DNA of 64,000 bases from Rotaria sp. Silwood1 (lineage: Eukaryota > Rotifera > Eurotatoria > Philodinida > Philodinidae), in the NCBI GenBank assembly GCA_905250075.1, contig CAJNOP010000103.1, forward strand, positions 157,429-221,428, written 5' to 3'. The notes beneath the pieces were generated by a model. It ran no database searches. It saw only the letters and a program-made list of their open reading frames with translations, and was not told where the DNA came from. Numbering within the stretch: the first letter of the stretch is position 1; each line of letters starts with the position of its first letter. Shown one piece after another: positions 1 to 11,456 of the stretch. The translations under genes and the position numbers were made by a program.

Positions 1-1540
1 TCTCTTATCTTGCTGTTAAGATAACAAAAAATGGTTCTTTTCATTTCGCTTTCATTTCACAATACACATGTAGCTTTATCTGTCTTGAAAACAAAGAAAA
101 TGACTATTCATTGAGGATGGCTTCTCATTGAAGGCACCCTCCAATAAAATAAAGGATCTTGGCCTAGAAACATTCAAATAGAATGAAATTTTCAGTATAT
201 GTTGTGAAATATTGTGAAATAGTTTTGATAATATTTTCAGCTCTATATCATGATGTTTTCACGAAATATTCAACAGACGAGTGTTACAAATAGCTCATTT
301 AGCAATCTAACATTTTCTGTGAACTTCATAATATAAGTTTTATTTCCTTTCCGTTTCAAAGAGAATGTTGAGATGCAGAGCATGAAAGCGATTGTTTTTT
401 TAAACTCTTACTTTTTAAGCGGAGAACAGGAACGAAAATTTTAATATCTTGAAAAACTATCAAAAAATGTCCCTCTAAGGGTGTGGATGTGGTTGGATGT
501 GATTGGGAAATTAGATCTTGGCATAGAGCTAGGTGTACATGGCAGGCATACCAACATCCACAAACATGTGTCGTCAACCATTGAGATCTTTATCAAAATA
601 GATCAGGCGACGGTGTATATACTTTTTGCTACTTAGTCCGATCGAGATTCACCACAAAACTTGAATAATAATTTAATTCATGCTCCGATCAGATGAATAA
701 AACAGTGAACAAGAGTTGACATCGGCACGATATGAATGACTACTTAACCTTGCATAAGACCGATTCATTCAAAAAAAAATTCCTAGAAATGTCGCTATAG
801 ACTAGGTACTCTTCCATTCATTCATGCAACAAACACTTCTATGTTAAGTAATTTATACAATTGCCAGCAACGTTATCAGAACTTTTGATTAGCGCTAAAT
901 AGCTCAGATGGTAGAGCAACAGCCCGAATAACATGAAAGTCTATAGTTCAATACCACATCCAGGCATCTCTCTTATTCCGTTCCGTCATGAATGAGCCAC
1001 TTGAAGAAGGATAATATACAGTGAAGAACATTAGCCCACTAACTACGACATCAACCTTTCAGATATCTATGTAAATACATAGGTCGTATCATATAGAGAA
1101 TAACCTTGAGCGATGGAGAAATGAAAATACTTTATCAACCTTACTCGGTTTTTTTGAAGATGTGCACCTGAGATATCTATATATATATATCTTTATGTGT
1201 TGCTACATCATGCGTTTTCATCATTCTAGTGTTTTTTTAAGAATATCGTATTTATTACTGAAATCCGGTAAGTTTCAGAATAATTTTGAAAAAAACGTAT
1301 CTATTTAAAGTTGCGTTTTCAAAAGGCAGATTGAAGTAGTTAGAAAATAAAAAATTAGCTTTGCCATGAAAATATGAGTTTTGTTATTAAGATTCCTCCT
1401 AATCCGAGGGAAGAGCACAGATAATATAATGTTAATAGAGTTTTGCGAATTTTTAGAGCTGTTGGTTATAGGATAAGTAACCAGTATTGTTGCAATACAA
1501 TTACAAAACATACTCAAAAATAGCATAATTAATTAGAACT
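1..1540. other. Gene-poor left edge
   Basis: No convincing coding region is visible on either strand. The stretch holds a tRNA-like remnant (892-965, listed separately), a weak telomere-like tract at 479-507 (G-rich) with a short C-rich partner at 551-568, and a short (TA)n run near 1177-1189. The open frames here are short, lack recognisable motifs and have the codon make-up of AT-rich noncoding DNA. Confidence 0.5.
892..965 (+). other. tRNA-like remnant (tRNA pseudogene or SINE head)
   Basis: A good pol III A-box (TAGCTCAGATGG, 900-911) forms a D-arm GCTC...GAGC, and a B-box-like GTTCAATACC lies about 35 bases downstream. The spacing suits a tRNA. The T stem pairs poorly and the acceptor ends do not pair, so this is not a working tRNA gene; it is more likely a decayed tRNA or the head of a tRNA-derived SINE. 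No amino-acid identity is proposed. Confidence 0.4.
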
Positions 1541-2344
1541 ATGATTATAAAAATATACAAGGTCGATGCCTTTACCGATCAATTGTTTGGTGGCAATCCG
1601 GCGGCCGTATGCCCATTAGATGAATGGTTGCCTGATTCATTGATGCAAAAGATCGCCGCTGAAAATAATCTTTCTGAAACGGCTTTCTTTGTGCCTAATT
1701 CCAGCAATGATGGATATGAACTTCGTTGGTTTTCACCCGAACTGGAAGTAAATCTATGTGGTCATGCGACATTAGCGACAGCGCATATTATTTTTACTGA
1801 AATGACTCGTAGAAAAGAGGAAATCAAATTTCAGACCAAAAAAGCTGGTGAACTTATAGTTACTCGCCAAAAGGAGGATGCTTTATATGTTCTCGATTTT
1901 CCAGCTCGTCCTGGACACAAAGCCGATTTGCCTGATAGATTGTTGTCAGCATTACACAGTGAAATAGCTCCCATTGATGTTTATAAAGCGAGAGATTATT
2001 TGCTCGTTTATGAAAACGAGGCCGACATCAAACAATTGTCACCAGATTTTATGGCATTAAGCAAAATTGATGATGTTTTTGCCGTGATTGTTACAGCTCC
2101 TGGTGATGAAGTCGATTTTGTTTCGCGATTCTTTGCTCCAAGCGCTGGTGTTCCTGAAGATCCTGTTTGTGGTTCGGCACATTGTACTCTAACTCCTTAT
2201 TGGGCAGAACGATTGGGTAAAAACCAGATGCACGCTTACCAGATTTCGGCACGCAAGGGAGAACTTTGGTGTGAAAACAAAGGAGACAGAGTACTACTGA
2301 TGGGCAAAGCGGTTACCTATTTAAAAGGAGAAATAAACATTTGA
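1541..2344 (+). CDS. PhzF-family isomerase/epimerase-like protein, bacterial-type
   Basis: This 267-residue, intronless frame is a full-length member of the PhzF (phenazine biosynthesis-like) family, which has a two-lobed diaminopimelate-epimerase fold. Visible family marks are the N-terminal VDAFT, FGGNPAAV (16-23), the NNLSETAFF segment holding the expected catalytic Glu46, the NLCGHAT loop (71-77), and the second-lobe motif PEDPVCGSAH near 205-215. Most PhzF homologues outside phenazine producers have no known substrate, so the reaction cannot be given. The intronless bacterial-style sequence beside telomere-repeat tracts fits the horizontally acquired genes known from bdelloid subtelomeres. 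The ATG at 1541 is right at the family's usual start. Confidence 0.93.
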   Translation: MIIKIYKVDAFTDQLFGGNPAAVCPLDEWLPDSLMQKIAAENNLSETAFFVPNSSNDGYELRWFSPELEVNLCGHATLATAHIIFTEMTRRKEEIKFQTKKAGELIVTRQKEDALYVLDFPARPGHKADLPDRLLSALHSEIAPIDVYKARDYLLVYENEADIKQLSPDFMALSKIDDVFAVIVTAPGDEVDFVSRFFAPSAGVPEDPVCGSAHCTLTPYWAERLGKNQMHAYQISARKGELWCENKGDRVLLMGKAVTYLKGEINI

Positions 2345-5341
2345 GTTGGCATGCTCACATGATAGGCGAATCTTTTTTTCTCACCCTACATCCAATATTT
2401 CCAGTTTATTTCAGATTCGTCAATAACAACAATGAGAACATGATTGAGGCAATACTCACTAACAAATGCCAAACGAAATGATTCACTATTCATCGGTCCA
2501 CAGCCTTTAGAAATCACTCAGAACTACGGATCTGTCTTGAAAAAACTTTTAAAATGATGTAGTGAAACTCATACGTCTATATTCGAAAGTATAGTCCTCT
2601 TGTTTTGAGAGTCGATATAGTATCGTTGGTGCATACATTGATAGGGTGTGGGTGTAGGTGTGCGTGTGGTGGTTGTGACTGTGGGTTGAGTGTGAGTGGA
2701 TGTTGGTGGGTTGATATTTTCTAAATAATCGACATTCACATCCATGTTCCACAATGTAGTTATTATTGTCAACTGAAATGATTCAAGCTTCTTCAATTCA
2801 ATTACTAATAATTCTATTCATGAGATTCAATGTGACAAAAGAGTTCTCTAGGCAAACTATTCTAATCTATTTTACCAATCAATCATTCCTTTCAATTTTA
2901 CTGAGTTGTTGAAACCTTTGAAACGTCAAGAAAACGTGGTTCGTCAACAAGTATGGTATCCAGCAACTTGTCTCGGTACGCGATCTCTATCTATCTGTGT
3001 AGATGCGCCAACAATCGCTGTCCTATATCAGCGTTTTGTCTTTGAATAAATTTCGATTAGTCCAGATTGAAATTAACATTTCTACCTGTTCCTAATCAAT
3101 AAAAACTATAGCAAATACATCTTTTCAACGAGTTTACAACAATAATGTAGACATAATTTTAAAAGAGCATGATTGATGACAATAATGAAATAGATGAATA
3201 AAGCACAATGCACGTTCCTCAAAGTCAGTAGTAATGCCAATGTCGCTATCAACTATTTCAAACCAGAAACCGAAGCTGAATCGAATCGAATCAATCTTTT
3301 TCTGTCATTTTCGATTGTCATTGATATCGTTACTTATGATCACAAGGGACTGAACACAGAACGAAAAACAAAATAATGCTGAAATAAGTAATCTGATTGG
3401 TGTAAAGTCAAAAGATAGTTATGTCATTTTTTTGAGAGAATTAAATTTTAATACACCAATTAAAGTATAGTTCAATCGAGCATAACTGAATTATGAAATA
3501 TATGTGAATAAATAGACGGCTGGGAAGATGGCGATCGAAATTTACTTTTTTTTATTATTTCTATCTTCTTATGAAGGCAACGCTGGTTTATGATTAGGAT
3601 TAACTATTACAGTATGTAGGAGTGATAATTTAAGGCAGAAATAGAATTATTTTATTTCGTTGGTGCGTAAGACCTAACAAAGGAGCTTATATATCTCTTA
3701 TCTCATTCATTTCGAGTCATACTAGAAGCTTGACAATGAAGTAGAAAATCGAAACAAGGCCAAAATACATGTAGCTCAAAGATATCAAAACATCCAGGCG
3801 CTTTGATCGACTTCTTCCTATTAGAACACTCGGTACAGGGGGTATTGTTCTTTTTGCAGTAGTAGTGTTCGTTTTTCATTCAGAGAAAGAAAATCGCGGT
3901 GAAACTCGTCTGACAGCTGCTGATCTGCATACAAGTGGTTGTAAAGTTAAGCATAAAACTAATTCATTTCATGAGAGTATCGATATGCATTGTCCATTTC
4001 AAGATAGGACATTAACAAAAAATGGACTGTGTCTAAACATAGATAGCATTTCTTTTAAATGTCAGAACTGAATCGAAACGAATTGAATTTTTGTGGTTTT
4101 CGAATCGAATGGATTAAAGTTTTTTGGAAGTGGATGGAATTGAATTGGAATTGAATTTCTGTCATGCGTTTCGGTCTCTGTTGTTTATTGAGACATATAA
4201 CTGATTAACAATATACCAACGTCGTCATTGTTGCGTGAAGGAATAAAAACTCGATGTAAAAAGATTTTTGGGAATGACTTAGTGGCATAGTGCGTGTTAT
4301 ATATACTGTGACAACTGAGTGATTAAATTTGCTTTAATTCAAAGAATTAAATTTTTTTGAATCAATTTTTAGTACAAACGTAATCAAATTGGCTAATGCC
4401 ATTTGTGAACATGCAAGAATAATTTTCGGCTATATTGATATCTTGACTGGCAAATATTAAATAAGCTAAACATCTAATTAGCTAGGAACAGATGAATGTT
4501 TTAAAATATCAATATATGTTTAATATAAAAAGACCCACTCGATAGATTCATATTGTTTGATGATGCATAAAAATTTATTATTTTCGCTAGACTATTTATC
4601 ATAGATCATTACCTACTACAATTCATATTATTCAAAAGTCAGATACTCGTATGCTACTCGGTTGTATGCTTCTCATTCAGTTACTTTAGCTTGATAAAAA
4701 TTTTTTTTTCGTTATTAATTATTTTTTGCAAGGATTCTAGTGTATCACATCTATTACTCGTGAATGTACAAGCAAGTGTATTGCAATTCGCTTTTGACTT
4801 TTGTCGATTCCAATGAATCAAGTATAAAAAATTCACGTGCATGGCTTTGGTGTTCTTATTGTTCTCCTCTTCCTGCACATCTGGCTGCACACACGCATAC
4901 TACCTTAATTATGATATCGAAAAAAGCTTGATAACCAAATACACAAGAGCAGAACACTCAACAAATTTTTTTTTTAAATTCTATTTATGACTTTTCGTTC
5001 TTTTTTCTCTCTGTATTCTACGGACGATGACATTTTTTCATTTTAGACTTTTTTCTTTGCGTTCTTGTTCTTCCTTATTTGTTATTTGACGTATAAAGAT
5101 TTCGCTCGTCATTCGCCATTGTCATTTCATCAGCAACACACTTTTGAAATAAAACAGATGATAAAGGTACTAGATCCTTGAAGTCTATAGTAACAAGCCA
5201 AAAAACAATAGTATCACCAAAAAGACCAAGCTATAATATAAATATAGGAAGACTACGATTCACTTATTATATTCATTCATTCATTTATCTATCATAGACA
5301 AACAAAAATCGACAAAAACTGCTGCTAGTGAGGTAGCAGCG
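2345..5341. other. Gene-free stretch with one telomere-like tract
   Basis: No supported gene. A degenerate TGTGGG tract lies at 2644-2712. Around 4078-4170 there is a weak GAATTG-type simple repeat, with a shorter related patch near 3280-3300. The small frames at 3194-3376, 3865-4071 and 4681-4890 have no recognisable motif. Confidence 0.5.
2644..2712 (+). repeat. Interstitial telomere-like tract (G-rich on +)
   Basis: The tract opens with AGGGTGTGGGTGTAGG and continues with degenerate TGTGGG variants (GTGCGTG, GTGAGTG). TGTGGG is the known bdelloid telomere repeat. A faint C-rich partner may follow at 2730-2756. Confidence 0.7.
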
Positions 5342-6758
5342 ATGACTAATACCACCAAAAGCAATCGTGCTGTTGCTTCTCTGCTTCGATCTGTTCGTTA
5401 GGTGCTACAAAATTTTCTTGTAGTTTGGCTTGACGCCAGTTTCGATGAATCCATTGATGACTTTGAGAAATCAGTACAACACCTGCGACGTATCGTGACA
5501 TTCATTACAACATTTACGAATGCACAAGTATGTACTGATTTTCTCAGTGAAATAAAGAAAACAAAAGTGTTGATGATTGTGTCCGGTTCCTTGGATCGGA
5601 AAATAGTACCAGAAATTGAAGCATGGCCACAATTAGAATCAATTTACGTATTTTGTAGCAATCAATCGGTTCATGAGCAATGGGCAAGAAAAATACCCAA
5701 GATAAAAGGTGTGCACACAAGCGTCAAACAGATTTGTAAAGCATCGTAAATCGATTGTGAAAATTGTGATTGAGCTGCGATCTCGATGAGTTCTAATGGT
5801 ATTGATGCGTTATTCATGTATACAACTGTTAAAAGAAGCACTTTTGGATATGAAAGACGATAGCAGTAAGTCAATTAAAGATCTCATTGAGTGCCATCAT
5901 CAACACAATGATATTGATGAAGATCAAAGTAATATGATCGAACGAGAGTATCGCTGGCATACATCAATATGGTGCTACACGGTACCCTACTTTTTTTACT
6001 CAATGCTAAATTATGGACTTCGATTAATGGGTATCCTTATTATATTCAAAATGGTTTTTTTATTCGACACCTACATCAACATATTGACAATTTATATCAA
6101 GAACAACATTGGAAGCAGAAGACGACGGCACCATTCAAAATGTTCCGTGGGCAAGATTTATTAATGGAAAATTGGAAAAAAATGAAGACAATCAAAGCTG
6201 ACCTAATGTCTTTCAGTAATTTTCTTTCCCCAAGTGAAAATCCCCAGGTGTTTCTTCAATTTGTTCGAGGAGGAGTAACGAAAAATTCCAATGTGGTTGG
6301 CATTCTCTTCATAATGACCATAAACTCGACTACATCTTCAAAATCATCATTACCTTACGTCAATGTCAGCAAAAATGGCTATTTCAAAGGTGATGAAGCC
6401 GAAATTCTTTTTACAACACACACTATTTAAAGCATCGATCAAATTCAATGGATTCACGATGATCAATGTGATAATCTTAGTCAAGTTAATCTCCATCTTG
6501 TGGATAATAATAATCATGAATCAAACAAACTTACATCATTCTTATGCGAAGAGGTTAACTCGAAAGCATCAACACCAGGTTAGTCTTAACTAGATTTCAA
6601 ACTTCTTAAATTGGATGAGTCTGCGAAAGCCAAAACATAGTACATCATACACCTCTCAAAGGCATCTTCTCATACGGATCCCGCGGATTACAATCATAAA
6701 CTTGGTTCGGTGTATGATAATATGGGCAACTACTCGAAAGCACATTCATCATACGAGA
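5342..6758 (+). pseudogene. Fossil of an ADP-ribosyltransferase/TPR gene
   Basis: This is a broken copy of a gene type that I recall as abundant in bdelloids: an N-terminal region typified by NFLVVWLD, a central NAD-dependent arginine-specific ADP-ribosyltransferase (ART) domain, and C-terminal tetratricopeptide repeats. The start resembles family members (MTNTTKSNR), the middle shows an ART-like FRGQ and SFSNFLS, and the last recognisable part is one TPR-like stretch (GSVYDNMGNYSKA near 6705-6743). The frame is interrupted several times, so it is treated as a relic. Its right end meets a telomere-repeat tract at 6759 with no intervening sequence. The decay looks moderate: the family is still easy to recognise. 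Confidence 0.75.
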
Positions 6759-6791
6759 GGGTGTGGGTGTGAGTGGGTGTGGGGTGTGAAT
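6759..6791 (+). repeat. Telomere-like tract at the end of the ART/TPR fossil
   Basis: The sequence reads GGGTGTGGGTGTGAGTGGGT and continues in the same style. It starts directly after the last recognisable coding sequence of the fossil gene, in the same GGGTGT register as other tracts in this window. Confidence 0.75.
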
Positions 6792-7262
6792 AGTTTCTTC
6801 TTCAAAACCACACTCTACTAGATATGACAGATGATTATCGTTTATTTGTAAGCAAATAAAAATGATAACGATGATTACCAACAACAATCCAATCGACCAT
6901 TACTAACGAATCGAAAGGGAAATGTCAAAGAGGATCGCAGTACACAAAACTAATAGAAGTATGATTGGTGTCAAGTAGTGTCATCTAGTGACTCTAGCAA
7001 AGTATTTCTCCTCATTCACACAGGACGACATAGACACACACGGCCACATCCTAAAGAAAATTCTTTTTAATACGGGATGGATTTTACTGAAAAAAATGTA
7101 AATTTCAATTGGATGTTATAGAATTTCACTTAAAAATATACACGAAATCTGCTAATTCGATTGAAATATGAGTTTTGTTTCACTATAACCTGATTGTTAA
7201 TATAAACTTTTGCACTGACTTAACGAAGGACAAAGTCGAGCGAGCATTCGCCAATGCACAAA
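6792..7262. other. No gene seen
   Basis: Ordinary AT-rich sequence between two telomere-like tracts. A short C-rich element (ACCACACTC near 6806-6816) is a possible faint partner of the preceding tract. Confidence 0.4.
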
Positions 7263-7329
7263 GGGTGCGGGTGTGGAGTGTGGGCGAGTGTGGGTGTGGA
7301 TATGGGGTGGAGGTGTCGGTGGGGGTGTC
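7263..7329 (+). repeat. Interstitial telomere-like tract (G-rich on +)
   Basis: Degenerate TGTGGG repeats beginning AGGGTGCGGGTGTGGAG and ending with GGTGGGGGTGTCC. No clear C-rich partner follows; the AGGATCCT minisatellite begins about 30 bases later. Confidence 0.75.
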
Positions 7330-7354
7330 CTTAGTCTCAATCCTGTTCACTCCT

Positions 7355-9330
7355 TGAGAAAGCTTGGAAGGATCTATCAGGATCTTGTCAAGTTTTCCTC
7401 AGAATCTTGACTCAATTCCTAATAATCCTGCTTCCAGGATTTCTCACGGTTATACATGATCCTGTGCAGGATTTCTTCACGTTCCTGACCAGGTTTGCTT
7501 ATAGATCATGAATACAGGATCCTTCAAGGTTTCAATCAAGATTCTGCTAAGGATCCTTACAGAAATAATAGACAGAACTCTCTCAATATTTTATCAAGTT
7601 TTAGACAAGATTTGATACTGGTCTTGGTACAAAGATCCAGTCAACTATTGCAGCTAAAACTAATGAGGGTCTCAGCACAAAGCCAACAAGAGGGTGTATC
7701 AATGGCTGTGCTTGCTGGTTAACATACGTATAACTGTTGTTCACAACCACATCTTATTTCCTTAATTATTATAAGTCAAACAAAAATGGAAATCTGCTCA
7801 AGATTCTTATATAATCCTGTTTCTTGTCCTGTAATGTTCTTGAAATTCCGTGGCTGCACGCTTTTTTCAGGAATTAATGATTTCCTGGCAGGATCCTGAT
7901 TGAAAAACAATGGTATTTTGTTCAGGAATCTGATTTAATTCTGTTTCAAGTCCTGTCAGGATCTTGAGATTCCGTAGCTACACACTTCTTTCAGAATTTA
8001 ATGGTTTCCTAAGAGGATCCTGATTGAACAACAGTGGTACTTTGTACAGAATCCTGATATAATCCTATTTCGAATCCTGCCAGGATCTTGAAATTCCGTC
8101 GCTACACACTTCTTCAGGATCTGAGGGTTTTCTGACAGGATTCTGATTGAAAAACAGTGGTAATCTGTTCAGCATTCTGATGTAATCCTGTCTCGAATCC
8201 TATCAGGACCCTGACAGTCCACGGCTTCGCACTTCTTTTAGGATTTTGTCGTTCTCTCAGGGAAAAAGAACGAGTCCTTGGAGGATCCTGATCAGATACT
8301 TTAAAGATCTGAAACTGGGAGACGAAACGTTTTTGATAAAGTAGTACAATTTCGATCCCTAAAAAAATTCGGAACTTGTTACAAACAAATAAAGCGATTC
8401 TGCTAAAATCTTACAAAAATTATTCTAATTAGAATTTTTCCAAGTGCCAATTGATGTTATTGTGGCATTCGCTCGATAAAAGCCAGTGTTTTTATAATTT
8501 TTTTCAGAAGAAAATTTAATATAAAATATTAAAATATCGTGTTAATTTTAAGTCGAATATTTCAATATTTTTTTAGTAAATAGCGGTTTTTAGTCTGTGG
8601 TAAATTTTAGGTTAATGCTCTTCTTAGTTTCACTCATACATGAGGAAAATAATAAATAAATTTTTGAAACTGACTCGAAATTTACAGTAAAAAGTAAGAT
8701 ACCTTCTCTGTTGGAGAAATACTTGAAATAATGTTATATTTTTAATAATTTATTTGAGATCATTTCTATTCGTATAAAACTGGTATAGATGTTTAAACTT
8801 AAATCAGAATATAAAATATTGAACGCTAAAGTTACATACGATAACATGACACAGTCCCGCCGGATAAACTGATCGGTATGTATACTGAAGGTCTAGAGAT
8901 CGATACTCTATGTGTTCATTTGTTTTCTGTTCTGTTTAGAAAACCTTGCAAGGATCCTGCTAAGAAATGGCATAATACTTTCAAGGAAACTCAGTAAGAT
9001 CCTGCAACGATCTTTTAAGGAAAACTGGTAATATCCTTGGGGAAAAATAGATAAATGTGGTACCCGGTAGACTGAAATTTCTTTTTTTGATTAGGAATTT
9101 ATCAGAGTTCTGCCAGGATCCTGATTCAAACACAATCGTAATTTGCTGAAAATTCTGATGTAATCCTGTTCCCTATCCCGTCAGAATCTTGAAATATTGT
9201 GGCTACAGACTTTTTTCATGATTTCGTCGTTTCCTCAGGAAAAAAGAGCAAATCCTGGAAGGATCCTCACTGGATCCGTTAAGGATCTGGCTCGGAAAAA
9301 TCAATGTTTTCCCCTAGAGAAATACACTCA
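7355..9330. repeat. AGGATCCT-rich minisatellite region with 124-base tandem unit
   Basis: The palindromic octamer AGGATCCT and close variants recur throughout. Between about 7798 and 8290 the motif is organised in a tandem unit of 123-124 bases: the phrase GATTGAAAAACA recurs at 7898, 8022 and 8145, each followed by a TAATCCTGTTTC-like and a GCTACACACTTC-like phrase. A diverged copy sits at about 9107-9310. Looser AGGATC pieces fill 7360-7560 and 8946-9040. A non-repetitive AT-rich stretch (about 8330-8940) splits the array. No coding capacity is visible. Confidence 0.8.
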
Positions 9331-9776
9331 ACATGTGCACGGAGAGGTGAATGGGTATGTCGGTATGGAGTGTGGATGTAGGTCAATAGAAATCAACACC
9401 CATACCGTGAACTAGGCGTTGATAGTGAAGAATTCATGGAAATCAATCGATTTTTCTGGATAATTTTCGAATAAAAAGAAATATTTTGAATAATGCCTCT
9501 CTTTCGTGGTGTAACTCTTTTCGCGGCATCCACAGTGTTGCGAAATGCTGCGAGAGAGAGAGACAGATACGTGAGCTAGGTATAGAAAGTGAAGAATTCA
9601 TGAAAATCAACCAATTTTTCGAGACAAAGTTGGAAGAAGAAGTGTTGAATGAATTCGAAAAATGATGTCCTCATGCTTTATGCGTCTTTTTGTGGAATGA
9701 GTAAAATATTTGCAAAACTTTTAAAGGCACTCGATGCCCTTTCGCTGTTTTAATGTTTTTCTGGGTTTTTCTTATA
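9331..9776. other. Weak telomere-like patch, no gene
   Basis: A degenerate G-rich patch (9342-9384) is followed by a short C-rich one (CAACACCCATACCG, 9394-9407). The phrase AGTGAAGAATTCATG recurs near 9427 and 9588, suggesting an old local duplication of about 160 bases. No gene is visible. Confidence 0.4.
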
Positions 9777-10119
9777 GTGGGTGTGAATGTAGGTGAGGGT
9801 ATAGATGTGAGTTGCCTTTTGTGATGTTTTCCGTCAATTCAGTGGGTGTTGGTGTGGGCGTTTATCCGGTACTCACTCACCGACACCCCACACCCACACC
9901 CACACCCACCCCACACACCGACACCGACACCCACACCCACACTCACACTCCACACCCACACTCCACACCTCATACCCACACCCACACTTCACACCTCACA
10001 TCCACACTCCACACCTCACACCCTCACCCACACCCCACACCCGCACCCACCCACCCACCACACCACACCACACACCCACACCCACCCACCCACCACACCA
10101 CACCACACATCCACACCCT
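9777..10119. repeat. Largest telomere-repeat array, G-rich then C-rich
   Basis: G-rich patches (9777-9811 and 9842-9860) are followed, after a spacer of about 11 bases, by about 250 bases of CCCACA-type repeat (9872-10119) with CCGACA, CCCACC and CTCACA variants. The right boundary reads CACACCCT, the reverse complement of the AGGGTGTG left boundary seen at other tracts. Long frames that cross it encode only His/Thr/Pro repeats and are artefacts of the array. Confidence 0.9.
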
Positions 10120-10230
10120 TCTTCTTTTTAACTAAACCATAAGTCGATCAAATGAAGAAAAAGCGGATCCAAACACATACCAGGAGCCATATGATTCTTC
10201 GGAATTCATTAGACGCGCTAAAGTTTGCAT

Positions 10231-10370
10231 AGGGTGTGGGTAGAAGAGAAGGATAAACAACACTCAGATTCAGACCGACACCTACATTCACATTCACATT
10301 CACATTCACCTCACACCCACACCCCCACACTCACACTCAAAACCAACACCCCACCGACACACAACATCCA
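10231..10370. repeat. Telomere-like pair with a CACATT sub-array
   Basis: A short G-rich element (AGGGTGTGGGTAG from 10231) is followed after about 35 bases by a C-rich array (10278-10370). The C-rich part contains several CACATT units and then CCCACA, ACACTC and CCGACA variants. Again the order is G-rich then C-rich. Confidence 0.75.
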
Positions 10371-10671
10371 CTCTTTTTTCTTTATGGTATTTTTGCTTTC
10401 TTCTATTCGTATTCGTATGTTATATATTCTCTTGATAATACACTCATTTTATTTGATGAAGATAAAGTCAATGTAACTTAGTTACCTACTCTTAGAAAGT
10501 TTTATAACATTCGGGTTTTTATCTCTTCCCTTTCTCTATCATGCGTGGATAAGATGACGCACTTTGTAATATTGTCTTTGTCTGTTATATAAATATATAA
10601 ACATTTTTACATTAGATCGTTTCGTTATTTGCGAACAGCAGGTGTGACTCGCATAAAATCTCTGATTCCAG

Positions 10672-11145
10672 ATGTCGAAAGGCAAGGAACAAATAAAGGT
10701 TATATTGTCCGGCAATGATGATAAACGTGTGAATATTAAACGCGATACGTCATTACCGACTCATTTACAGATACGTGAATATCTGGGTGCATTCGGAGAT
10801 GACGATTCGACGACATGTACATATGACTGGTACGATGCGCAGGAATTTAACGCGAAGCATCTTGAGAATTATGTTTGTTCATTTGTGGGTTCTGTTGAAG
10901 ATCTAACCAAGAGTTCTGATGGTTTTTTCAATAAACCACAGAAACCAAATCCTTATTATTTCACAAAGTGTGAAAAATGTGGATATATTATTTTGACAAA
11001 TCGGGATATTGGCAAGAAACTTGTATGCATGAATCCACAAGAGCGATGCAGTCATTATAATCATACTCAACCATTATCCAATGATGCATTTATGAGTGAT
11101 ATTTTAGAATTAGTGAATGAACATTATAAATTAAATTTAACATAA
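10672..11145 (+). CDS. Orphan 157-residue protein with possible zinc ribbon
   Basis: I do not recognise this family. It is an intact single-exon frame with ordinary coding composition, well away from repeat bias. Residues about 99-125 carry CEKCG, then a Cys 16 residues on and a further Cys/His group (CMNPQERCSHYNH), a spacing that could bind zinc. The N-terminal part is acidic and rich in Asp/Thr; no signal peptide or membrane segment is present, so a cytosolic or nuclear place is likely. The ATG follows directly on GATTCCAG, a good 3' splice acceptor, which would suit an upstream noncoding exon or spliced-leader addition. It lies between two telomere-like arrays. Function unknown. Confidence 0.6.
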   Translation: MSKGKEQIKVILSGNDDKRVNIKRDTSLPTHLQIREYLGAFGDDDSTTCTYDWYDAQEFNAKHLENYVCSFVGSVEDLTKSSDGFFNKPQKPNPYYFTKCEKCGYIILTNRDIGKKLVCMNPQERCSHYNHTQPLSNDAFMSDILELVNEHYKLNLT

Positions 11146-11279
11146 ACATTCAGAGCCTAATTTCTATTTCAACATACATAAAAAGACGTTTACATCAGTG
11201 TTGCACGGAATAATTTATTTTGTTTTATAGTTTTATATCAGAACGATAGCATGGATGTCGATGTGTATTATACTGTGCA

Positions 11280-11456
11280 GGGTGTGGATGTAGAGTATGG
11301 GTGTGGGTGGGTGTGGGTGGATATTGGTAGGTGTGGGTATGGATGTGGGTGTGGAGTGGGGTGGGAGTGTGAAGTGTGGGGTGTGGGCGTGGGTGGATGT
11401 GGGTGTGCATGTGGTTGAACAAATCACTCAAACCAACATCCACACCCACACCCACA
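11280..11456. repeat. Telomere-like palindrome (G-rich 11280-11415, C-rich 11431-11456)
   Basis: About 136 bases of TGTGGG-type repeat opening AGGGTGTGGATG, then a 15-base spacer, then CCACACCCACACCCACA. This is one of the clearest head-to-head pairs in the window. Confidence 0.85.

Noticed and set aside
8850-8930. Second possible tRNA-like segment (GATCGGTA...AGATCGATAC)
   Set aside because: A-box is poor and no stems pair; weaker than the remnant at 892-965.
9812-10142. Two long overlapping frames encoding His/Thr/Pro-rich proteins
   Set aside because: They are translations of the CCCACA repeat array in two phases; any frame is open through such a repeat.
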